Below, piece after piece: positions 52,756 through 62,949 of a DNA stretch of 64,000 nt. Origin of the DNA: Symbiodinium natans (taxonomy: Eukaryota > Sar > Dinophyceae > Suessiales > Symbiodiniaceae); the NCBI GenBank assembly GCA_905221605.1, contig CAJNDS010002846.1, positions 58,501 through 122,500 of the forward strand, written 5' to 3'. Each line of letters begins with the position of its first letter. Within the stretch, counting starts at the first letter, position 1. A program made the translations under genes and the position numbers. Under the pieces are notes generated by a model. The model did not search any database and was not told the origin of the DNA. It saw only the letters and a list, made by a program, of their open reading frames with translations.

Positions 52756-53330
52756 GTGAGGCGTTTAGGGCTAAGGCTGTATGCAAGCGGCTGCAAGCTA
52801 ACCCCTACATCACCAACTGAGAGGCTGCTACGTCTGCGTCATGATTTCGGGCCTCGTGTGGCGAGCTTAAAGCATGGAAAGCGAAGGCTGAACAAGGAAG
52901 TGGTTCTTCTTCCAGGGTGCGACAGCCCCAAAGCGTCAGGCCGTTTCAGGTTTCTGGGTTACAACCTGGAGGTCCTCTCCTATTGTTTGCTGAAGAACCG
53001 CCCCAAAACTGACAAAACATTCTCCTTATATGGGCCATATAGGGATTATACATCTTTTTGCTTTTGGGGGTGCTTCAGCAGTTAGTCTTCAAGGCTGTTG
53101 GAGGTGCTTGCAGATCAGGACTCTCATGTTGGGCTGTGATGCCCTATCCGGACCAGAGGGAAACCCTACTTGGACCCTGATTACCTACAGTTTTATGGGC
53201 TCTACCTGCTCATTAAGGGGTAGTTAGTACTACAAAGTAGGTAAATAGAATCCCAGGCAAACCCTAAGCCCTGAAACTTTCGTTGCAGCTGAGAGGCGAC
53301 ACCACAGACGCCACCGTTGCGATCGCAAGG
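52756..53330 (+). CDS. Plus-strand coding-like stretch
   Basis: Plus frames read TERLLRLRHDFGPRVASLKH, GKRRLNKEVVLLPGCDSPKA and SGRFRFLGYNLEVLSYCLL up to an inverted-repeat element (52990-53083, ends TGCTGAAG...CTTCAGCA). After it come GKPYLDPDYLQFYGLYLLIK and, at 53289-53330, LRGDTTDATVAIAR after TTGCAG and before a GC donor. No family recognised. This is the only stretch where plus looks better than minus. Confidence 0.42.
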
Positions 53331-54297
53331 GCGCCCGCGACCTAGGGAGGTTTAAAGGTCGTGCTATAGGAGCTGGATACTCCGATATGAATGTAATGTT
53401 GTGATTACTATGAAATATTACTATGAAATATATTCTGGATATAAAGAATATGATAAATATGATGAGTATGATGGTGATTATGAAACTCTTAGTGCTGAAA
53501 GATTCTGCACATTCTGATACTATGAGTACTAAAGAATTTTTTTTAAAGAGCATTATGCGTGTTTGGCCTATTCTAAGGGAATTGGGCCTTTAGGGCGTAG
53601 GCCTCCAGGGTTTGCATAAGGTGGGGCCGGTAAATGAAATCTTAAACTCTACACCCTAAGGCCTCCAAAGCCGAAACTGTGAACCCTAAGGCCTCAAAAC
53701 CTAAACCCTGGTTTAGGGTTTAGGGTTTCGGGTTTAGGGCTGAACACATTGAAAGACCGATCGCCTGTACCGTAAACCTGCCAGAACCCGCAAACCCTTT
53801 CAACCCAATACGCGCCCCCTAGCACCCCCTATGAACCCTGTACACCTTCTCAGCCCTACATACACCATCTACCCTGTGTACCTCAACCCCAATACGCACC
53901 CATATCAACTTTGTAAACCTTCTCAGCCCTATATACACTATCTACCCTGCCTAAACCCTAAACCCTAAACCCTAAACCCTAAACCCCAAACCCTAAACCC
54001 TAAACCCTAAACCCTAAACCCAAAACCCTACGTACCTTAAACCCTGAAAATCAGCTCTAAGGCACTACATCCGAGCGCCTCACCCCTGAACCCTAATCAG
54101 CCTTGAGGTGGAGCCCCCACTTGGAGTTTTGCGAAAATAAGGGACCCCTAACATAGATCCCAAATAGTAGCATGCCTTGAATAATAAGCACCCAAAGAAG
54201 GTACCCCTAATTTCGGAAGCCCCCACAGTTTCATAACATGTCACCCCTAAACCCTAAACCCTAAACCCTAAACCCTAAACCCTAAACCCTAATTTCA

Positions 54298-54365
54298 CCG
54301 AAGCTCCATGGCCAGCAGCGTGGCGGGCGAGGCTTCCTGGGGCTTTGGCTTGGCCTTGACACGGA
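54298..54365 (-). CDS. Exon candidate
   Basis: Minus frame VKAKPKPQEASPATLLAMEL, then either a TGA or a GT donor (GTGAAAT). Lysine/proline-rich like the exon at 56245-56365. Confidence 0.48.
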
Positions 54366-55161
54366 GGTGTCCGGGCTTTCGGGTTTAGGGTTTAGGGTCA
54401 AGGGTTCTGGGCGTTCACACGCTTCTTTGGGCTGTGGGGCTTAAGGGCGTTTTTGTTGAAAACTTTTTGGCGTACTTTGGAGCTTTCAGGGTTTTGGGGT
54501 GTTCTGGCCCTGAGGCTTCAAGCTGTAGTTTTTCGGGCGGTGGGGGTTCAGGGTCTAGGGTCGTAGGGTTTAGGGGTTTAAAGGGTAAGCAGGCCTTTAA
54601 GCTGTTATTGGGAACGTTTAGTCATGCATAAACTTTTTTAGACAACAACACTAGCGTTGAACAAACAAGGCTCTCATGTTGTTTAAAACAACAAAACTTC
54701 AAACGGCCCTGGGTTGACCCGTGTCTGGAGGATATTTCACGCTGATCGTAAAAAAAAGCACAGCACTCTAAACCTGAAAAAAACGATTTGCGAGTGCTAA
54801 TTTTCGAAACGGAAAATTGTACACACGCACACACAAAGGCACACGTTGAACCCTGATGCAGCTCAATGCGCAAAGTTTGATCACTTCTCTAAATTATGGG
54901 CACTTTTGGGGGTTACTATAAAAATCTGTCCCCAATACATAGGGTACCCCAAAGAGACCCCCAAAGAGACTTAGCTTTGAGCAGGGACCATTTTGAACAC
55001 CAAAGCAACTTAATGGTCAACTAGGAACCCAAACCATGGAACAAAATAACATCATTAAGGTGCTTTGACCTGGAATAGAGTTTAGGGTTTAGGGTTTAAG
55101 GTTTAGAGTTTAGGGCTTAGGGTTTCGGGTTTAGTTTTAGGTGGTGGAAACAAAAACCCGC

Positions 55162-55204
55162 AAGCCGTGCTCACCACCAGTGCCTCAGCTCCTTCGGCGC
55201 TCTT
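55162..55204 (-). CDS. Exon candidate
   Basis: Acceptor TGCGCAG, GKSAEGAEALV, donor GTGAGC. Clear exon shape. Confidence 0.48.
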
Positions 55205-55652
55205 GCCCTGCGCACGGGACACCATCCCTAAACCCAAATGGGGGGTTTACGATACTAGGGGTACCTTATTGGGGTCCTTAGTATAAGGGGATCCTACTAT
55301 TTGGGGTCTGCATTAGGGGGTCCCTTATTTTCGTAAACCCCCAAATCTTGCATGTGCTACCGGCTTTGTGAAGATAGGGGGTGACTGGAGGCTAAACCCT
55401 AAACCCCGTTTTACGGCTTCGGAGTGGAGGCGAGTTCTGCAACCATCCCAAATGACCATCCCTCTGTTGAGTATGAGGGGAACCAAATACAACAAGGGCT
55501 AAGTTTATCTTCGGTCCGGGTTATCATAGTTTCCCATGCGGCTCCTGTAAATGAGGATTGAAGGCCCACACAGGCCGCATGCATGTTGACGGGGATTTTG
55601 GTGCTTCAGCAGCCCGGGCATGAAGGCCGATGCCAAGCGCCCATATCACCAA

Positions 55653-55825
55653 AGGAGGCGGTTTGGGGTTTACTGTTTAGGGTTTCAGGAGGCGGTTTGG
55701 GGTTTACTGTTTAGGGTGTAAGGAGGCGGTTTGGGGTTTACTGTTTAGGGTGTAAGGAGGCGGTTTGGGGTTTACTGTCTAGGGTGTAAGGAGGCGGTTT
55801 GGGGGTTCACTGTCTAGGGTTTCAG
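55653..55825. repeat. Tandem repeat, 34-bp unit, five copies
   Basis: Unit AGGAGGCGGTTTGGGGTTTA then CTGTTTAGGGTGTA, at 34-bp spacing from 55653; it contains one telomere-like half. Confidence 0.85.
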
Positions 55826-56244
55826 GTTTAGGATTTAGCTGACACTCACGATTGGGGGCCGCGAAAACCCCATAGCTTTTCTTACTAGGCCTATAGACCT
55901 AAACTAGGTAACTAGGATGGACCCTAAAACCCCTTGCAAAAAATACCTAAATATTTTCCCCCAAAAACCGAATAAGGAAAAAACAAAATTTCCAACATGA
56001 CTGCCCAGTAAGCCTTCAAGTCACGCTTCAACCCCCTAAATCACTGCTGCAACTCTCCTCTCCCGCTCTGAAAAGAGATCTCAAAAACGAATATCCTGGA
56101 CTCGCATGCTTTCGGGTTGAGGGAGGTTCATCCCGTCTGTGGATGAAGGTTTAGGGTTTAGGGTTTAGGGGTTTAGGGGTTTAGGGGTTTAGGGGTTTAG
56201 GGGTTTAGGGGTTTAGGATTAGGGGTTTAGGAAGGCCAAAACCC

Positions 56245-56365
56245 TAGTCTGGCCTCTGCTTTCTTCACAGCCTCCTTCTCCTCAGGCTGCTTCTCCTTGG
56301 TTTCCTTCTCTTTGGGTTCCTTCTCCTCCTTGGGTTCTTTCTCCGGTGCCTTCTCCTTGGGCTCC
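56245..56365 (-). CDS. Exon candidate: Lys/Glu/Pro repeats
   Basis: After CTTCAG the minus strand reads RKEPKEKAPEKEPKEEKEPK then EKETKEKQPEEKEAVKKAEA. Highly charged, disordered; typical of a linker or tail. Probably one gene with 54298-54365 and 55162-55204. Confidence 0.6.
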
Positions 56366-57447
56366 TTGCGTGCTGAAGGGTTTAGGGTTTAGGGTTTAGG
56401 GTTTAGGGTTTGGGGTACAGGGTTTAGGATCGGGCTTCAGGGTTTATGGGCGTGAAACTTGTACCCCCTCTTCCACGCCGGCCCTGAGTTGCCTCGTGCC
56501 TTCATGAGTGTTAAAGGCTTCGGGGCCTCGCAACTCCACAGCATGTCTGTGCTTTACAAAGCCTAAACCCTAAACCCTAAACCCTAGACTCTAAACCCTC
56601 AACAGTCGAGTTTTCGCCCATGTTGACGTGACCGACATGCCTGCGCCGACACGGTGTCGCCCGCCATCCCCTGGGCCCATGCATGCTGTTTTAAGGGCTT
56701 TGGGCCACGGAGCTGATTTAGGCAGTTCTCAGGGTTTAGGGTTTAGGAAAACCGACAACCCAACGTCTTGGCCGCAACAACATTGATTTAGAAAGGCATG
56801 TTCCACCACCACTAACTGACTCAGGCCCCATCCAGCCCCCCATGAGCCCGTCATCAAAGTTTACAGACCTCTGCACACTTGCAACCTTAAACCCTAAACC
56901 CTAAACGGCCCTAAACCCAAAACCCTACTGCCCTCTTTGCTTCCGTCGGTGCCCTGGAACCTGATTCTAACATTTTCAAGGAGGCGGCGGCTGCCAATGA
57001 GCCAGGCAGGGGCCACCAAACTGTTGATATCTGCTTTGAGCCCGTTGCAGCACCGTTGCGCATGTCGCGGAAACATCTCATGGAATACTGGATCAACCTG
57101 ACATGTGCTTCCAGGTTGGTTGCTCAGTTTTCAGTCTGTTGCAACCTTGACTCCAGCACCTACTTCAGGCAACTTTTCAGAATCAATGTTGCCTTGCTGT
57201 GGGTACTGGACGTAACCGCATCAGTCTGGGCAGCATTTTTGGCCCGCCCTGCCCCCCCCCCCCGCTCAGCCAGCCTCGCTTTGTAGCTTACGCGGTGTTT
57301 CAATATTTGAGGCACCAACGCATGCAACAACATCAGCCTTCTGCAACATGCTGCCGGTTGAAAACTTTAAGAACCTCGGATGCAGGAGGGATTGAAGTCA
57401 ATCAGCACGCAAACAATTGCCAAAAAACTGTTCCCTTTAAATTTAGA

Positions 57448-57522
57448 ACCTTAATAGAAAACTAATATCCTCTTGGGTTTCATATAAACAAAAATAGAAA
57501 AAAACTCCCAAGGGGGACATAG
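57448..57522. mobile_element. Inverted-repeat element, counterpart of 15003-15124
   Basis: CCTTAATAGAAAACTAATATCCTCTTGGGTTTCATATA, an A-rich loop, then AACTCCCAAGGGGGACATA. It has no CCCTAAA units. Confidence 0.7.
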
Positions 57523-57556
57523 TTGCATGGAACATTCTTTCATGTGTGGTACTTAC

Positions 57557-57860
57557 GCAGCATGCCGGTGACACCGCTGCAACCGTGTCATCGCGCCGCA
57601 GGAAACAAACGACATTGCCAACATGCACGCTTGAATCGTAAAGTCCAGACTTGAGTTCAGCAGTGTTTCGACCCTGCCCACCGGGGACATCACAGGGAAT
57701 GGCCCTAAGTTTGCTGATTCTGCACTCTTGATCAGCTTGGATTCACAACAATCCAGTCCTTGGCGCAAAGAACACATGCCCAAGGTGATTGCATGATCCC
57801 TCAATCCCTCATCTTCAGCCCTGCACCTTGCTTTCCAACCTGCGCAGCCGGGAGCCTTTT
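57557..57860 (-). CDS. Exon candidate with GTAAGT donor
   Basis: Minus frame RDHAITLGMCSLRQGLDCCE, SKLIKSAESANLGPFPVMSP, VGRVETLLNSSLDFTIQACM, LAMSFVSCG ... ending at GTAAGTACC, the best donor consensus in the window. The 5' boundary is not defined. Confidence 0.55.
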
Positions 57861-58107
57861 CTGTCACGTGCAGGGAACAAATTCTTGCCTACGTGACACT
57901 GCGCTCCAACAACACGACGCAGCTCTGGGCGTTATTATGATGACACTTGCTAGTTTATTATTAATGTTGCGGCAGTATAGCTTCTGAAAATTCGGAAGAA
58001 GTCGAAGCAACGACTTTGGAGCGCAGCCGCAACTGACCCTGCTCGCGCTGCACATGGCCAACAAAAACCACATGCCATAGATATTCCCTCATGAATCTCA
58101 CCTGCCC

Positions 58108-58165
58108 ATGGCACAAACACGCAGCAGTTTCTCGTTCCGGATGTACGAAGCAACTCCTAGCTAAC
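58108..58165 (-). CDS. Exon candidate
   Basis: Minus frame VASYIRNEKLLRVCAMG, donor AG-GTGAGA. The plus strand also has a 119-codon open frame here (58091-58450), so the strand is not certain. Confidence 0.45.
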
Positions 58166-58578
58166 GTTGACGAAGGTCTGACGTTCTACGGGCCGAACGA
58201 GCACGACAAAGAACTCATTATGAGCCCGTCAGCCGTAGAACGCCCGGCCATGATGAAGAGAGGTGACTGCTCCACTGTGTTTCAGCTCAGTCACCCGCTT
58301 GGGTTTCAGTGCTCTAAAAAATCATCGAATTCGAACTACGTGCGCTGCAATCCTCATCGTTACACCCGTAGAGCTTCGGGCCTTTACGCGGCATGCCACT
58401 TTGAAATGATTCGAAACGAAGATGTCGACAAGGAAACTGCAACTGAATGATATTCGGATCGAGTGAAACTTCTACATTCAGCGACATCTCGCAGCTAAGC
58501 AAGTTGTTCTAGTTTCGGCGTTCCACCAAAAACTCATGGTTGAATCGTCACGCAGCCTGGCAAGCACATCAACCCCCC

Positions 58579-58680
58579 CCCCTAAACCCTAAACCCTAAA
58601 CCCTAAACCCTAAACCCTAAACCCTAAACCCTAAACCCTAAACCCTAAACCCTAAACCCTAAACCCTAAACCCTAAACCC
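58579..58680. repeat. CCCTAAA array bounded by C runs
   Basis: About 14 perfect units with a poly-C run at each edge. Confidence 0.95.
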
Positions 58681-58839
58681 CCCCCTCCCCTCCTCTTCGC
58701 TCCATCAAGCCAAGACCGTATCCACGCGGCAAACTTCTTGGTTAGCAGAGAATAAGGGAATTAGGGCCCTATATATACCCTTTAAGGGATGATATAGGGT
58801 ACCTCATTCCCCCCAAAGACCCTGCTAACCAACAGTATT

Positions 58840-58935
58840 TTTTCTGATCCGCTGTTGCATTTGTCTTCGAGCAGTTCGTGCTGCCTGGTGCTGCCAAATA
58901 GGAGGCGCAAGGAGGCGTCGCAGTTGGCCCCCCAC
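58840..58935 (-). CDS. Exon candidate
   Basis: Minus frame LRVGGQLRRLLAPPIWQHQA then ARTARRQMQQRIRK; arginine-rich helix. Confidence 0.42.
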
Positions 58936-59694
58936 CCGCAGGTTGGGGGTCCCTAAGCCCTCTGAAGAAGCCCTAAACCCTACACCCTGTTGAGCAACGG
59001 ACTTTGGAGGCTGCCGGCAAACATGCAACTTCTCAGAAGTCACATCACACCCTAAACCCGAAACCCGAAACCCTAAACTCCTAAACCCTAACCCCTAACC
59101 CTAAACTCTAAACCCTAAACACACACTTCTACCATCATCTTCTGCATCTAGACATCTGTTGTTTAGCGCTTCCTTGGGCCGCGGGGGCGGTGGGGGTTTT
59201 CCATGGTGGCCCAGGACCAAAAAGGCGAAATGCGCACGCAGACTTTAGTCAGATAGAAGCTTAAGCAAACCAACCAGTACATACACATGTGCACATACAT
59301 ATGAAAGTCATATGGGGTTTTATGAAAATGCCCCTAAAATGGACCCCAAATAGTAGGATCCCCTTACAATAAGGACCCAAGAAGATACCCCTCATATCGT
59401 GAGCCCCCATATAACATGTAGCTGGAAGTTTCTGAGATCTCCAGGCCCCGAAACCCTAAAACCCCTAGACCCTAAATCCACTCTTGCAATCACTATCCTT
59501 CTAACCCTAAACCCTAGACCCTAAATCCACTCAGTCATTGTCCTTCTGGGGTCTTTGTTTCTTGGGAAGTTGAGGCTTCAGCAAACCCAAACCCCTAATT
59601 TAAACCTTAATTCAGGGTTTCGACGCACTTTCTCGCCCGAGGCAGGCAAGGTTCATGGGTTTAGGGTTTATGGTTGAGGGCTCCTAGGAAAGCT

Positions 59695-59760
59695 GTTGTT
59701 CGGAAATTCGTAGGTGGACCAAACAGCTTCACACAACTTGGCGTCGCCATCGACACCAGG
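59695..59760 (-). CDS. Exon candidate
   Basis: Minus frame GVDGDAKLCEAVWSTYEFPN. Good coding character, borders unclear. Confidence 0.42.
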
Positions 59761-61149
59761 CCAAGAAAGTGAGCTGCTTACGATGGCTTCTATGCCATGG
59801 CATTAACTTGTTGTTGGTATTGAACTTTTTATGTTACAGTATATGCATACATACATACATACTTACATGCATATGTATGTATGTATGCATGTATGTATGT
59901 ATGTATGTATGTGTGTTATCTATTGTATTCTTTTGTTTTTGATTGTACCATGTTATATTCAACTCTATGCTGCTATGCACGCTTGTCTGTGCCTGGGCAT
60001 GTATATAGTGAAGCCCAGTGCCGCTGCAGTTGGTGGCGTGAAAAAATGGCAAACCTCTTTGTAAGAATGGGTTAGGGTTTAGGGTTAGGGTTTAGGGTTT
60101 AGGGTTTAGGGTTTAGGGTTCAGGGTTCAGGGTTCAGGGTTCAGGGTTCAGGGTTCCGGGTTTAAGGGCCTCTGCTGCTCCAAATTCTCATCCGTCTCAT
60201 AATATGCTACATTCGAGAGCCGGGGGCCGTCACATGGGGTGCCTCCTTGCGACCTCCTTCTGCTTGTGAAGGGGAGTGTTTGCAAAAGTCGGCCCAGAGT
60301 GATACATGCCGCAGCAACACGCATCTAGGCCCTAGGCTACTATCTCAAAAAGCAAGGCGTTCATTAATGTAAAAGAATGTAAAGGAAGAAACTGGCCCTT
60401 GAATCGAAGGGTTCAGTACAGAAGCAAGAGGGGTTCTTCTAAGGGAAGTCCTTCCGAAAGGTGCCTATATTTGCGCATTGGAATCAGGTGTCCGGATAAG
60501 CCGCGAAGCGCGCAGAAGAGCTCGCCATGTCGGGGGCAAACGAATGATGCAGCTATTCATTGATTACTTCATGCCGCAGGTCCTCGCTTCCTGCTTAGGG
60601 TCGCTTTCGTGGTCTACCATAATGCTCCGAGATCCATCTTCGGTCGTGTAGCTGCTGTGGCGTAACAGAGACTCTCTCTCTCTTCTCGCCGCCGGCAGTG
60701 GAGCGCAAGGACCGGCAAAAAGAGGCCCTAAACCCTAAACCCTAAGGGTCCCAACACACAGACTGCCCTACAGCTAGCTGACCCACAGGGCCATGGCCTG
60801 CAGCCAACGCTCCACTACCAGCGGAATACTACGTGGTCATCCAAATGACAAAACTTTTCGGCATAAGCAACCCTCGGGCCTCAAATTCCCTGAGCAGGCT
60901 GCTTTCTGTGGAACATGTTAACCTAAGCTACGCCCTAGTTCGGGCCTACTAAACAGAAAAACGGGTCGGATGGCCGTGGGTGAGACCAAGGGGTGAAATG
61001 AAAATCGTCCCCCGGCTGCTCTTCAGGTGCCCTCACGGGGCCGTGCCCTCACAGGGTCGCCATGAACCCTAAGCCCCGAACCCTAAACCCCTAAACCCCA
61101 AACCCTTTTAAGCCCTGGCCCCCAAAACCCCAAAGCCCTACCTGCCCCA

Positions 61150-61260
61150 AATGCCTCACAAGCCAGCCGGAAGGGGGACGCTGCGCAAGTCACTGTCACC
61201 GCAGCGTCGCATGTCAGCCGTGATCAAGCGAATGCGCTCCGCAGCAATCCAACGCCCCGT
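61150..61260 (-). CDS. Exon candidate
   Basis: Minus frame RWIAAERIRLITADMRRCGD then SDLRSVPLPAGL and TGA. Strong coding character. Confidence 0.52.
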
Positions 61261-61432
61261 AACCCCGAAATCCTAAATCCAGACAAGTAGCACAAACCCT
61301 AAACCCTAAACCCTAAACCTTAAACCCTACACCCTCTAAACCTCCTCAAGCAGCACTAACAAAGAGCCTCTTATCACCAGCATCCTTCCTGGTCACGTGG
61401 ATTCTGCGGAGTGGGAGAACCTTCCTGGAGAA

Positions 61433-61700
61433 TCAAAAATTATAGCGGTAAGCTACCAACCCTCGTCCCAACGCTTCGGGTTTAGGGCAGTTGTCAGGCC
61501 TGAGATGAATTGAGGGTGTAGGGCAAAGGCTGGTGCATTCCCGCAGGAAAAACTCAAACAGAGCGATGGGCACACGACCCATGTGGGTCATGGTGGTCCG
61601 TCCTTCCTTCTCAACCCCGCAGCCACAACACCCACAACACCAGTGTCGTAGGGCAGCATTGCAAACACAACGGACATTGCAAACCTCTCCACCTGGCTTC
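61433..61700 (-). CDS. Exon candidate(s), frame uncertain
   Basis: One minus frame reads FAMSVVFAMLPYDTGVVGVV (membrane-like), another VCNVRCVCNAALRHW and MTHMGRVPIALFEFFLRECT. Probably two exons or one with an unresolved junction. Confidence 0.38.
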
Positions 61701-61741
61701 AACACATAAACCCTAAACCCTAAACCCTAAACCCCCGTCTG

Positions 61742-61861
61742 CACCTTGCAGGCCCGTCTGTAGAGATACATGCTCAAGAACCTCAAGACATTTGACAACA
61801 ACTGCGCTTTTGTTGGCAACTCGTGTCAGGGTTGGAATGAGGTTGTCCAACTGTGCAATGC
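61742..61861 (-). CDS. Exon candidate
   Basis: After CTTAAG the minus strand reads IAQLDNLIPTLTRVANKSAV then VVKCLEVLEHVSLQTGLQ, then a GT donor (GTGCAG). Among the clearest unassigned exons; an all-helical repeat protein is possible. Confidence 0.6.
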
Positions 61862-62569
61862 TTAAGGGGGGGAACCGGGAAGGAACGTAGGAAGAAGCAA
61901 CCAGACACACTTCGTGACAGTTCTTTCTTGCGTTGGTGCATCGCAGGAACGATGTGCCAGTCACGTGTTCCGACGCTTAAGCTAGAAATGCCCTTGAAGT
62001 GGTGAGTCTGTTCAGGGTTGCACCGACTTGCAACAGTTCGGCTTGCCATCGACCTGCTACAACCTAAATTAAATGCTAAGCCCCAAGTCCTAAATCCGTT
62101 TCCGTACAGAAAGGAACATTGTGTGGGGCCCTGTTGGATTTTTTCCACATTCAGTAGGTCCTGCCAAAGCTCCAGCCCACAACTTAAATCGGATTCCCAT
62201 CCGCTGAAGCCTAAACCCCAAACCCCAAACTCTAGACCCCAAACCCTTAACCGCAACAACCGGACAGGACCACGAACATGCCCAGCAGCAAGCAGGTGAC
62301 ACGGTGAGTACAAGCCTTGCTCTTCGTTTTCGGCACATAAAGACATGCAGGCGCTTTGGGGCTCTATAGGGTAAGAGGCAGGCAGGGATCCTCAACCCTA
62401 AGTCCTAAACCCTACACCCTTAACCCTAAACCCTCATCAGGATTTAGGGGCTTCGTGTTTAGCTCAGGGGAGGAGGCAGCTATTCGCTTGAAAGGAAAAT
62501 GAGACTTTTCCGACATGAAGAGCAAGCGGGCCGAGATTTGCAAGAAAACAGGGTGAGAGCCTACTTGTA

Positions 62570-62645
62570 GCCAAGGACATGAAAAACCTCGGCGCAGGCC
62601 ACGCCATCGCCAGCCACGCAACGAGTTCTGCGGCGTCTCTATCAC
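62570..62645 (-). CDS. Exon candidate
   Basis: Minus frame DAAELVAWLAMAWPAPRFFM then SLAT. Hydrophobic, coding-like. Confidence 0.42.
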
Positions 62646-62865
62646 ATGTCGGGTTGAGGCTTCAGGGTTGGGATGTTGCCCCTTATACTACTAGTAACAG
62701 TCCAGAATAGGGATCATAATGGGGGGCTAGCATAAGGGAGAACATCTCAAGTTCGGGTTTCCAGGAGGTTCGAGACCTTTTGCAAGCCCAAGAACCAAAC
62801 ATTTGTAGACGAGGCTAAGAGAGCCAACGTAACTAGTGGCAACGGAATTGGGAGGGTTGCCGTAC

Positions 62866-62922
62866 CTTGTCAGAAGGCACTGCGCAGTAGCAGCAACCAC
62901 CGCAACCAAAACCCCAATCATA
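62866..62922 (-). CDS. Exon candidate: membrane helix
   Basis: Minus frame LDVVMIGVLVAVVAATAQCL then LT, ending AAG-GTACGG. One predicted membrane helix; may belong with the exons at 61.4-62.6 kb. Confidence 0.52.
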
Positions 62923-62949
62923 ACGACATCAAGCTGAACCAAGAAACCT

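Noticed and set aside
58091-58450. 119-codon plus-strand frame
   Set aside because: Overlaps a minus-strand exon with a good donor (58108-58165), and no splice or start context supports it over chance; kept only as an ambiguity.
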